DNA of 39,933 nucleotides from an uncultured Myxococcales bacterium (GTDB lineage Bacteria > Myxococcota_A > Bradymonadia > UBA7976 > UBA1532): NCBI GenBank assembly GCA_903847385.1, contig CAINDO010000369.1, positions 1-39,933 on the forward strand, written 5' to 3'. The position numbers and the translations under genes are program-made. Positions 13,279 to 20,767 of the stretch are shown piece after piece (positions within the stretch are counted from its first letter, which is position 1; each line of letters opens with the position of its first letter). Under the pieces are notes generated by a model. It ran no database searches. It was not told where the DNA came from and saw only the letters and a program-made list of their open reading frames with translations.

Positions 13279-14763
13279 TCAGAACCAGCCGTGGAGCTGG
13301 AGGAAGGCGTCCGCCCCGCCGCTCCCCCCGGCCACCGTGGCCTGCCGGAGATCGAGCCGGGTGGTCAGCGACGGGATGGGCACCCACTCGACGCCGAACC
13401 CGAAGCGATGGATGTGGTCCTCTTTGACCTCGCGGTCGGGATCCCAGAAGTCGTACTTCACGTGCAGCGTGATGCCGTTGGCCGGCGTGTACGAGACGTC
13501 GTGATAGTGCGCGTCCTGGCTCGTGCTCTTGCCGCTGTAGGGGCGCTGCAGCGTGCCCCACGCCAGCTCGCCCAGGTAGGCGAGCGGCAGATTCTCGAGC
13601 CAGTACCAGGGGTTCAGGCCCCACTGAAGCGACGCGTTCGTCGAGTCGCCCCCCTGCCCCATCGGCTGCCGCCGGAGCAAGGCGCTGGCGCCGAGCTGCC
13701 AGCCCAGGTCGCGCCAGCCGGCGTTGACCGACCCACCGAAGCCTTCCTTCGCCTCGAAGGGGTTGTCCGGCCGGCGTGAGCCGGGGACCCAGGCCGCGAC
13801 GTTGACGTAGGGATAGTTCGCGTTGAAGCCCACCTCGCCGCCGATGACCCGGTTCGCCGGATCCTCCTGGCTCAGGCCGAAGGGTCGCCGCGTATAGGCG
13901 GTGTGGTCGTCCAGGCGCCACCCGAACTGGGGCAGGAACCGCCCGGCGCGGGCGTAGGCGTTGAGCGGCCACTCGTTGGTCATCAGCCACAGATCGCGCA
14001 CGCCGAACCGCGACTGTCCGTCCGGATCATCCGCGCCCGGGCCGCGGATGCGACCGCGAATGCCCACCGCCGTGGACAGCATCAGGTGCTCGACGGGGTG
14101 CACGGCGGCGTAGGCGTCCCCCTGCATGGGGAACAGCTTGCCGCCCTGAGTCCAGAACCCCAGCCGAAGATCCGCGCCCAGCCGGAGGAGCGGATCGGCG
14201 TTCAGGTCGCCGTAGCGGCCGTCGAGGAACGCCATCTCGGCGCCGCCGCCGTCGAGCGGGTGCCCGAAGGCCAGGCCGCCGGTGGGCTTGGGCGCGTCGG
14301 GCACCGCCGCGAGGGGCTGCGAGCCGGCTCCGGTCGCCTCCGAGAGCGGCTGGGAGCCCGCGCCGGTCGCCTCCGAGAGCGGCTGGGAGCCGGCGTCGCT
14401 CAGCGGCTGCGAGCCCGACGTCGTCAGCTCGGGTCGGTACTCGCCGTGGGCCTTCTTGTCGGCCCACGGTCGGTCCGTGGCCATCCACATGGGCAGCGTG
14501 CTGCGACCGAAATACACGCCGCTCACGGTGCGCAGGCCGCCGCCGCCGGGGTCGACGTGGCAGCCGCTGCAGCTCAGCGTGCACTTGCGGCGATACATCT
14601 CGGGGGGGTCGACCCAGTCGTTGGGCAGCGAGTGGCAGTTGTCGCAGGTGCGGCCCTCGCGGACCGTATACAGCGGCACCGCGTGGGCGGCCGGCAGGCC
14701 GAGCAGCAGCGCCAGGGCGAACATCAGGGCGCGCAGGCAGAGGGCGCGATCACGGACAGACAT
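13279..14763 (-). CDS. Di-haem cytochrome c fused to a predicted outer-membrane beta-barrel
   Basis: This 494-residue protein starts at the ATG at 14763 with a signal peptide (hydrophobic core ALMFALALLLGLPAAHA). The mature N-terminus carries two haem c sites, C40-x-x-C43-H44 and C65-x-x-C68-H69, in a short Cys-rich domain (also C61) followed by HVDPGGGGLRTVSGVYFGR. A low-complexity linker with GSQPLSEATGA repeats (~110-145) leads into ~330 residues of alternating amphipathic strands (LRLGADLRLGFW, AYARAGRFLPQFGW, GGSVNAGWRDLGWQLGASALL). The last residue is Phe (FLQLHGWF), the classic signal for barrel assembly. It looks like an electron-transfer porin in which haems and barrel are one polypeptide. 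The upstream lipoprotein cytochrome gene overlaps its start by 14 bases, so the two are co-translated. Electron transfer across the outer membrane is inference. Confidence 0.8.
   Translation of the reverse strand: MSVRDRALCLRALMFALALLLGLPAAHAVPLYTVREGRTCDNCHSLPNDWVDPPEMYRRKCTLSCSGCHVDPGGGGLRTVSGVYFGRSTLPMWMATDRPWADKKAHGEYRPELTTSGSQPLSDAGSQPLSEATGAGSQPLSEATGAGSQPLAAVPDAPKPTGGLAFGHPLDGGGAEMAFLDGRYGDLNADPLLRLGADLRLGFWTQGGKLFPMQGDAYAAVHPVEHLMLSTAVGIRGRIRGPGADDPDGQSRFGVRDLWLMTNEWPLNAYARAGRFLPQFGWRLDDHTAYTRRPFGLSQEDPANRVIGGEVGFNANYPYVNVAAWVPGSRRPDNPFEAKEGFGGSVNAGWRDLGWQLGASALLRRQPMGQGGDSTNASLQWGLNPWYWLENLPLAYLGELAWGTLQRPYSGKSTSQDAHYHDVSYTPANGITLHVKYDFWDPDREVKEDHIHRFGFGVEWVPIPSLTTRLDLRQATVAGGSGGADAFLQLHGWF
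14315..14404 (-). repeat. 33-base direct repeats encoding GSQPLSEATGA
   Basis: Two nearly identical 33-base units (14315-14347 and 14348-14380) and a truncated third (14381-14404) lie between the haem-binding domain and the barrel. A fourth GSQPL begins just 3' of these on the plus strand. All are in frame, so copy number would change the linker length without a frameshift. Confidence 0.75.
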
Positions 14764-15136
14764 GGGACCCCGCCTTCCAGCGCTTGAGCGTGAGCACGTC
14801 CGCCGAGGGCAGCGTGTAGGCCGTCGGCGGTGGCATGGTCTTCTCTTCGAAGGCGGTCTGCACGAGCGAGCCCCAGTTGCGGAGCACCATCTCGCAGGTG
14901 TCGTAGCGGACCTCGCCGCCCTCGCCGCCGGCGTCCTTGGCGTGGCAGGCGGTGCAGTAGTCCTCCATGATCGGAGCGATGTGTTCCTCGTAGGTGGGCT
15001 CTGCCGGCGCTGCGCCGGGGTCGACCTCTTCGAGGGTGCCATCCCCCGCGCCGCAGGCGGGCAGGGCGACGAGCAGCGCGGCGAGCGCGAGGCGGGCCGG
15101 GGCGGTGGGGCGGGGGCGACCGGTGGGGGGGTGCAC
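14750..15136 (-). CDS. Lipoprotein mono-haem cytochrome c
   Basis: The 128-residue protein starts at GTG 15136, preceded by AAAGG eight bases upstream. The signal peptide ends in a lipobox (ALLVALPAC-G), so it is probably lipid-anchored. The mature part resembles small planctomycete-type cytochrome c domains: YEEHIAPIMEDYCTACHAKD contains the single CTACH haem site, and KTMPPPTAYTLPSADVLTLKRWKAG provides the likely axial Met and the usual C-terminal helix. A further Cys lies in RYDTCEMVL. The stop overlaps the start of the di-haem barrel gene by 14 bases, so they form a pair that could pass electrons from the periplasm to the outer membrane. The redox partner is not in the window. Confidence 0.83.
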   Translation of the reverse strand: MHPPTGRPRPTAPARLALAALLVALPACGAGDGTLEEVDPGAAPAEPTYEEHIAPIMEDYCTACHAKDAGGEGGEVRYDTCEMVLRNWGSLVQTAFEEKTMPPPTAYTLPSADVLTLKRWKAGSHVCP

Positions 15137-15235
15137 GGTGAGACCTTTCGACGGGAAGTGAGCGGCCGGCGCGGGGGGCCCGGCGCGGGTCCAGGGTGCC
15201 ACGTCGGGTCGTGCCTTGAAAGGACCGACCAACCA

Positions 15236-15264
15236 TTGCCAGCCGACCGTGCGCCGCCTATGCT
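15236..15264 (+). promoter_or_regulatory. Predicted sigma-70-type promoter giving a leaderless or near-leaderless aminopeptidase mRNA
   Basis: The -35 TTGCCA (15236-15241, five of six matches) and -10 TATGCT (15259-15264, four of six) are separated by exactly 17 bases. Transcription would begin near 15271-15272, two or three bases before the ATG at 15274, leaving no room for a Shine-Dalgarno sequence. None is seen. Confidence 0.45.
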
Positions 15265-15273
15265 CCCGCGCCC

Positions 15274-18012
15274 ATGCACCGAAAAACGTCCGCCGGTACC
15301 GCCCTGCCCGCCCCGCGACGCCTCGCCCGCCGCGCGCTGCGGTCCCTGGTCCTGCTCTGCGGCCTGACGGCCTGCGGCGGCGCCCCGACGGCCCCGGACG
15401 ACGCCCGGCCCCCCGAGGTCGCGACGACCCCGCCCGACGGAAACGAGCGCCTCGGCGCCCAGGTGCTGCCCCTGCGCTACCGCCTGGACCTGCGGGTGGA
15501 CCCGGCCCTGGACACCTTTCGGGGCCGCGTGGAGATCGACGTGACGCTCGCCGCGGCCACGCGCGAGATCCGGCTGCACGGCGGCGCGATGACGATCCGC
15601 ACGGCCACGGTGACCACGCCGGGCGCCGCGCCGCGCATCGCACGGGCGGTCTCGGGCCCCCACGGCGGCCTCGCGCTCCGCCTGGACACGGAGCTGCCCG
15701 CCGGCCCGGCCATGGTGGCCATCGACTACCACGCGCCCCTCGGCGAGGTCCCCGAGTCGCTCTACCGCGTCCGCGAGGGCGAGGCCTTCTACGCCTTCAC
15801 GCAGTTCGAGCCCCTCGAGGCGCGGGACGCCTTCCCCTGCTTCGACCAGCCCGAGTTCAAGGTGCCCTGGGCGCTGACCCTGCGGGTCCCGGCCGGACAG
15901 CGGGCCTTCGCCAACACACCCGAGACCTCGACCCGGCTCGAGGACGGCCTGCAGGTCGTCTCCTTCGCCGAGACGCCGCCCCTGCCCAGCTACCTGATCG
16001 CCTTCGCCGTCGGTCCGCTGGAGACGCTCGACGCCCCCGCCGACGCCGCCTCGGTCCCCCTGCGCGTGATCACGACCGCCGGGCGGGCCCGTGAGGCGGC
16101 CTACGCGCTGGCGCAGACCCCGCGCATCCTGGCCAGCCTGGAGAAGTGGTTCGGCACCCCCTACCCCTTCGCCAAGCTGGACCTGGTGGCCGTGCCCAAC
16201 TTCTCGTCGGGCGCGATGGAGAACCCGGGCCTGGTGACGTTCCGCGAGCGCCTGCTCCTCCTGGACGCCCAGAGCCCCGCCGGCTCGCGCGCCGGCATGT
16301 TCGGCGTCGTGGCCCACGAGCTGGCGCACATGTGGTTCGGCGACCTCGTCACGATGCAGTGGTGGGACGACCTCTGGCTGAACGAGGCCTTCGCCACCTG
16401 GATGGCCACCCGCACCGTGCAGGAGGTCGCGCCCGAGTTCGAGAGCGAGGTCGACCAGGCCGCCAACGCGTCCGGCGTCTACTCGCAGGACGCCCAGCCC
16501 TCGACGCGGTCGATCCGCCAGCCGATCACCGACGGCGGGGACGTCTACAACGCCTTCGACGGCATCACCTACGGCAAGGGCTCGCTGGTCCTGGGCATGC
16601 TGGAGCGCTGGCTGGGGCCGGACGCCTTCCGCGACGGCGTGCGGCGCTATCTGCAGCGCCACGCCCGCGGCAACGCCACCACCGCGGACCTGATTTCGGC
16701 GCTGACCGAGGCGTCGAAGGGCGCCCCTGTCGCCACGGTCGTGGACGCCTTCACCACCCGCCCCGGCTCGCCGATGGTGCAGGTCGAGGTGCAGTGCGAG
16801 GCGGGCAAGACCCCGGCCCTGAAGCTGCGGCAGGCCCGCTACCGGCCCCTGGACGGCGCCGCGCCCGAGGTCTCGCCCTGGACGATTCCCATGTGCGTGC
16901 GCTTCGGCGGCGCCGCGCCGACGCAGGCCGAAGCCCGCCAGTGTTTTCTCTTCGACTCCGCCGAGGCGGTCGTGCCCCTGACCGCGGCCACGGCCTGCCC
17001 GGCCTGGCTGCACCCCAACGCGGACGAGCGCGGCTACTACCGCTGGACGCTGCCCGCGCCGGCCCGCGAGGCCCTGTTCGGCGCCGCCCGCGACCGGCTG
17101 ACGCTGCGGGAGCGCGTGGTCATCCCGGCGCACACGGGGGCCTGGCTCGAAGCCGGCGTGCTGCCCATCGACGCCGCCGCCGAGATCTATCTCTCCCTGG
17201 GGAACGAGACGCACCGGACACTGCTGAGCGGGGCCATCTGGGGCCTGCGCTCCACGTTCAAGCTCAACGGGGAGCGGCCCGATCCTCGCCTGACCGCGCG
17301 CCTGCGGGCCGCCTTCGGCGGGCACCTGACCCGCCTGGGCCTGGACGCGAAACCCGGCGAGAACCCGGACGTCCGGTTCCTGCGCAACTCGCTCATCTGG
17401 GCCTTCGCGGACATGACCGAGGACCCCGCGCTGATCGACGAGGCCCGGCGCGTGGCGGCGGCCTTCGTGGCCGCCCCGAGCGCGATGGACTCGGAGCGCG
17501 CGGGGGTGTTCGTGCCGCTGGCGGCCACCGTGGGGGACGCGACGCTGTGGACCCACCTGCGCGAGCTCCTGGACAAGCCGCTGCGGGCCGTGGACCGCGA
17601 CATCGTCATCCGGGCGCTGGGCAGCTTCCGCGACCAGGCGTTGCTCGAGCGGTCGTTCGGCCTGGCCACGGACGAGACGCTGCGGGCGCAGGACGTCCGG
17701 GGCGTGCTCAACGCCGGCGGGGGTCGCGAGGCCACGCGCCGCGCCGCCTGGACCTGGCTGAAGGCCCACTACGACGCCGTGGTGGCCCGCATCGGCGACA
17801 AGTCCTCTCCGAGCCTGCCTTACACCGGCGCGGGCTTCTGCGCGGCCGAGGATCGCGCGGACGTGGAGGCCTTCTTCTCCGGGCCCCGGGGCGCGGTCGA
17901 GGGCACGGAGCGCAACTTGAAGCTCACGCTCGAGAACATCGATCGCTGCATGGCGTTCAAACGCCGGCACGAAGAGGCCGCTCGGGCCTGGTTGAACCGA
18001 CAGGGCAAGTGA
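15274..18012 (+). CDS. M1-family zinc aminopeptidase, lipoprotein form
   Basis: The 912-residue protein has a lipoprotein signal peptide ending LCGLTAC-GG, then an M1 N-terminal beta-domain. The exopeptidase motif GAMEN is at 313-317, the zinc site HELAH at 348-352 with the third ligand E371 in WLNEAFATWM, and the transition-state Tyr is Y433 in GITYGKG. A long helical ERAP1-like C-terminal domain follows, so the architecture matches full-length aminopeptidase N-type enzymes that remove N-terminal residues from peptides. The lipobox indicates attachment to the outer or inner membrane, suggesting digestion of external or periplasmic peptides. It is followed after three bases by a homologous gene without a signal peptide. 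Substrate preference cannot be read from the sequence. Confidence 0.92.
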   Translation: MHRKTSAGTALPAPRRLARRALRSLVLLCGLTACGGAPTAPDDARPPEVATTPPDGNERLGAQVLPLRYRLDLRVDPALDTFRGRVEIDVTLAAATREIRLHGGAMTIRTATVTTPGAAPRIARAVSGPHGGLALRLDTELPAGPAMVAIDYHAPLGEVPESLYRVREGEAFYAFTQFEPLEARDAFPCFDQPEFKVPWALTLRVPAGQRAFANTPETSTRLEDGLQVVSFAETPPLPSYLIAFAVGPLETLDAPADAASVPLRVITTAGRAREAAYALAQTPRILASLEKWFGTPYPFAKLDLVAVPNFSSGAMENPGLVTFRERLLLLDAQSPAGSRAGMFGVVAHELAHMWFGDLVTMQWWDDLWLNEAFATWMATRTVQEVAPEFESEVDQAANASGVYSQDAQPSTRSIRQPITDGGDVYNAFDGITYGKGSLVLGMLERWLGPDAFRDGVRRYLQRHARGNATTADLISALTEASKGAPVATVVDAFTTRPGSPMVQVEVQCEAGKTPALKLRQARYRPLDGAAPEVSPWTIPMCVRFGGAAPTQAEARQCFLFDSAEAVVPLTAATACPAWLHPNADERGYYRWTLPAPAREALFGAARDRLTLRERVVIPAHTGAWLEAGVLPIDAAAEIYLSLGNETHRTLLSGAIWGLRSTFKLNGERPDPRLTARLRAAFGGHLTRLGLDAKPGENPDVRFLRNSLIWAFADMTEDPALIDEARRVAAAFVAAPSAMDSERAGVFVPLAATVGDATLWTHLRELLDKPLRAVDRDIVIRALGSFRDQALLERSFGLATDETLRAQDVRGVLNAGGGREATRRAAWTWLKAHYDAVVARIGDKSSPSLPYTGAGFCAAEDRADVEAFFSGPRGAVEGTERNLKLTLENIDRCMAFKRRHEEAARAWLNRQGK

Positions 18013-18015
18013 TCC

Positions 18016-20616
18016 ATGGGTAGTTCCGCAGAACTCGACGGCCATCGACGACTTCCGGGGCACGTCCGCCCGCTGCGCTGTGCGCTCCTGCTGGACGTCG
18101 ACCCCGGTCGGCCGTTCTTCGAGGGCCGCGTCGAGATCAGCCTCGACGTGCGCGCCGAGACGCTGAACATCGACCTGCACGCCGAGCGGTTGGACATCGC
18201 GACCGCGTTCTTCGAGCAGGGTGACCGCCGCGAGGCCGCCGACGTGCAGACGGGCCCCAACGGCGCGCTGCGCCTCGCGCTGACGACCCCCGCGCTCCCC
18301 GGCGCGGCCCGCATCGTGGTGGACTTCTCCGGCCCCCTGGACGAGGTGCCCGAGGGCCTGTACCGGGTGCGCGAGGGCGACGCCTGGTACGCCTACACGC
18401 AGTTCGAGCCCCTCTCGGCCCGCCGCGGGTTCCCCTGCTTCGACGAGCCCGGGGAGAAGCCGGTGTTCTCCGTCCGGCTCCGCACGCCGGGGGACATGCT
18501 CGGCCTGGCCAACGCCCGCTGCCTCGATTCGCGCGACCTGCCCGACGGCCGGCGCGAGTTCACCTTCGCCGACACGCCCCCCCTGTCCACCTACCTGGTG
18601 GCCTTCGCCGTGGGCGACTTCGACCTGGTCGAGGCCCCGCCCGAGGCCGTGCCCGGCGTGCCCCTGCGCCTGGTCACCACCCGGGGACGCGGCCACCTGA
18701 CGCGCTTCGCGCTGGAGTGCACGCCGCGCATCCTGGCCTCGCTGACCCGCTGGTTCGGGATGCCCTACCCCTACGACAAGCTCGACCTGGTCGGGGTCCC
18801 CAACTTCGCCGCCGGTGCCATGGAGAACGCCGGCATGGTCACGTTCCGCGAGCGCCTGCTGCTGCTCGACGCCGAGCGCGCGCCGGCCAACGACCGGTTG
18901 TGGGCGCAGGTGGTCATCGCCCACGAACTGGCCCACATGTGGTTCGGCAACCTCGTCACCATGCGCTGGTGGGACGACCTCTGGCTGAACGAGGCCTTCG
19001 CCACCTGGATGGAGATGGCCTGCGTGGCCGAGGTGGACCCCGCGCTCGAGGCCGGGCTCGAGGCCGTGCAGGAGGGCCTGCGGGTGATGGACCACGACAG
19101 CCTCGAGGAGGCGCGGGCCATCCGGCAGCCCATCGTCGACGGCGGGGACGTGATGAACGCCTTCGACGGCATCACCTACAGCAAGGGCGCCGCCGTGGTG
19201 CGCATGACCGAGAGCTGGCTCGGGGCCGCGCAGTTCCAGGACGGCGTGCGCCAGTACCTCTCGCGCCATGCCCACGGGAACGCCGAGACCGCCGACCTGC
19301 TCAGCGCGCTGGCGCAGGTGAGCGGGCAGCCCGTCGCCGAGACGCTCGTGACGTTCCTGGACCAGCCGGGGCTGCCGGTCATCGACATGGCGCTGCGGCC
19401 CTTCGCGGACGGCACGCCGGGCCTGTACCTGGCGCAGCGCCGCTACCTGCCGGACCCCGAGTCCGCCGCCGCCCAGGCCGACGGGCCGGCGCAGCGGTGG
19501 CACGTGCCGGTCGTGGTCCGCCTGGGGGACGCGCAAGGCGAGATCACGCGCCACGCCTGCCTGTTGACCACCCCCACCGCCCACCTGCCCCTGCCGGCCT
19601 GCCGCGCGCCCACGTGGCTGCACCCCAACGCCCAGGAGGCGGGCTACTACCGCTGGAACCTGCCGCCGGCCCTGCTGGACGCCCTGCTGCACGACGGCCT
19701 GCCCCACCTGAGCCCCGCCGAGCGCGTGGGCCTGCCGGAGCACGTGTGGGCGCTGCTCGAGGCCGATCTCCTGCCCCTGGAGGCCGCCCTCGCGGCCCTG
19801 GAGATCATCGCCCGGGATCCGCACCGCCTGGTGCTCTCGGGCCTGTGCGCCGCGCTGCGCCGCCTGTCGCGCATCGCGCCCGCCGAACCGTGGGCCGCGT
19901 TCGTCGGCGGGCTGCTGCGGCCGCACGTCGAGCGCCTGGGCGTGCTGCCCCGCCCCGAGGACACCGCCTCGGACCGCCTGCTGCGCCCGGTGCTCGTCAC
20001 CGCCGCCGCCGACGCCGGCGCCCTGACCGACCTGATCGCCCCGCTGGCCACCGCCACGGGGCCGCTCCTCTCCGACCTCGCCGGGGCCGATCCCGAGGTG
20101 CTCCAGTACGCCCTGCCGATCGCCGCGTGGCAGGGGGACGCCGCCCTGCGCGACGTCCTGGCCGAGGCCGTGCGACATGCCCCCACACCGGCCCACCGTG
20201 CCGCCGCGCTGACCGCCCTGGGCGGGTTCGGGGACGTGGGCGTCGCCGAGGGCGCCTGGGCCCTGTTCTTCACGGACGCCCTGCGCGCCCAGGACTTCTT
20301 CGCCCTGATGCGGGGGGCCACGCGCCGCCCGGCGACCCAGCGCGCGCTCTGGGCCTGGCTGGACACGCGCTCCGCCGCCGTGGCCGAGAAGATCGGCGAC
20401 GAGGCCGCCGCCAACCTGCCGGCGCTCTCCGGGGGAGTGAACGACGCCGCCGGGCGCGCCGTCGTCGAGGCCTTCTTCGAGCCGGCGGAGCGCCGCAAGT
20501 CCGGATTGGAGCGCAACCTGCGGCAGGCGCTCGAGGACATCGACCGCCGAATCCGCCTGCACGGCCGCCTCGCGGACCCGCTCACCCGCGCGCTGGCCGT
20601 CCGTCGGGGCACCTGA
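18016..20616 (+). CDS. M1-family zinc aminopeptidase, cytoplasmic paralogue
   Basis: The 866-residue protein is homologous to the preceding gene over its whole catalytic and C-terminal parts, and carries GAMEN at 267-271, HELAH at 303-307, E326 in the NEAFATW motif and Y388 in GITYSKG. It begins MGSSAELDGHRRLPGHVRP, directly at the N-terminal beta-domain, with no signal peptide, so it probably acts in the cytoplasm. Spacing to the upstream stop is three bases, which implies one transcript. All catalytic residues are present, so it should be active. The pair could provide two-stage peptide use, first at the cell surface and then inside. Ribosome-site support for the ATG is weak, consistent with coupled translation. 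Confidence 0.92.
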   Translation: MGSSAELDGHRRLPGHVRPLRCALLLDVDPGRPFFEGRVEISLDVRAETLNIDLHAERLDIATAFFEQGDRREAADVQTGPNGALRLALTTPALPGAARIVVDFSGPLDEVPEGLYRVREGDAWYAYTQFEPLSARRGFPCFDEPGEKPVFSVRLRTPGDMLGLANARCLDSRDLPDGRREFTFADTPPLSTYLVAFAVGDFDLVEAPPEAVPGVPLRLVTTRGRGHLTRFALECTPRILASLTRWFGMPYPYDKLDLVGVPNFAAGAMENAGMVTFRERLLLLDAERAPANDRLWAQVVIAHELAHMWFGNLVTMRWWDDLWLNEAFATWMEMACVAEVDPALEAGLEAVQEGLRVMDHDSLEEARAIRQPIVDGGDVMNAFDGITYSKGAAVVRMTESWLGAAQFQDGVRQYLSRHAHGNAETADLLSALAQVSGQPVAETLVTFLDQPGLPVIDMALRPFADGTPGLYLAQRRYLPDPESAAAQADGPAQRWHVPVVVRLGDAQGEITRHACLLTTPTAHLPLPACRAPTWLHPNAQEAGYYRWNLPPALLDALLHDGLPHLSPAERVGLPEHVWALLEADLLPLEAALAALEIIARDPHRLVLSGLCAALRRLSRIAPAEPWAAFVGGLLRPHVERLGVLPRPEDTASDRLLRPVLVTAAADAGALTDLIAPLATATGPLLSDLAGADPEVLQYALPIAAWQGDAALRDVLAEAVRHAPTPAHRAAALTALGGFGDVGVAEGAWALFFTDALRAQDFFALMRGATRRPATQRALWAWLDTRSAAVAEKIGDEAAANLPALSGGVNDAAGRAVVEAFFEPAERRKSGLERNLRQALEDIDRRIRLHGRLADPLTRALAVRRGT

Positions 20617-20726
20617 ACGCGACTCCGGGTGCTACGGAAACGCGCCCCGGCGAGGACAACGACGCAGGTCACGCGCTCGCACTGGACGCAGGGCCCGAAT
20701 CCCGGCAAACTTTCGCGAATTCTTTT

Positions 20727-20737
20727 CCGGTGACCGG
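20727..20737. promoter_or_regulatory. Short inverted repeat CCGGTGACCGG
   Basis: CCGGT-x-ACCGG is a palindrome with one central base, about 30 bases before the ASH lipoprotein gene, in a 151-base gap that is otherwise featureless apart from a local AT-rich patch. It could be an operator half of a regulatory site, but no second copy was noticed nearby. Confidence 0.2.
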
Positions 20738-20767
20738 CCACTGCCCCAACCGCTGGAGCGCTTCGCG

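Noticed and set aside
13279-20562. A 2,427-residue minus-strand frame that would join the cytochrome-barrel gene to sequence antisense to both aminopeptidases.
   Set aside because: Only the C-terminal 494 residues (13279-14763) have sensible composition, a signal peptide and haem motifs; the rest is antisense shadow over two well-supported M1 peptidases.
20700-20767. Possible ECF-type promoter in CAAACTTTCGCGAATTCTTTTCC before the ASH lipoprotein gene.
   Set aside because: Neither the -35 nor the -10 fits a defined ECF consensus at the right spacing, so only the adjacent palindrome is listed, at low confidence.
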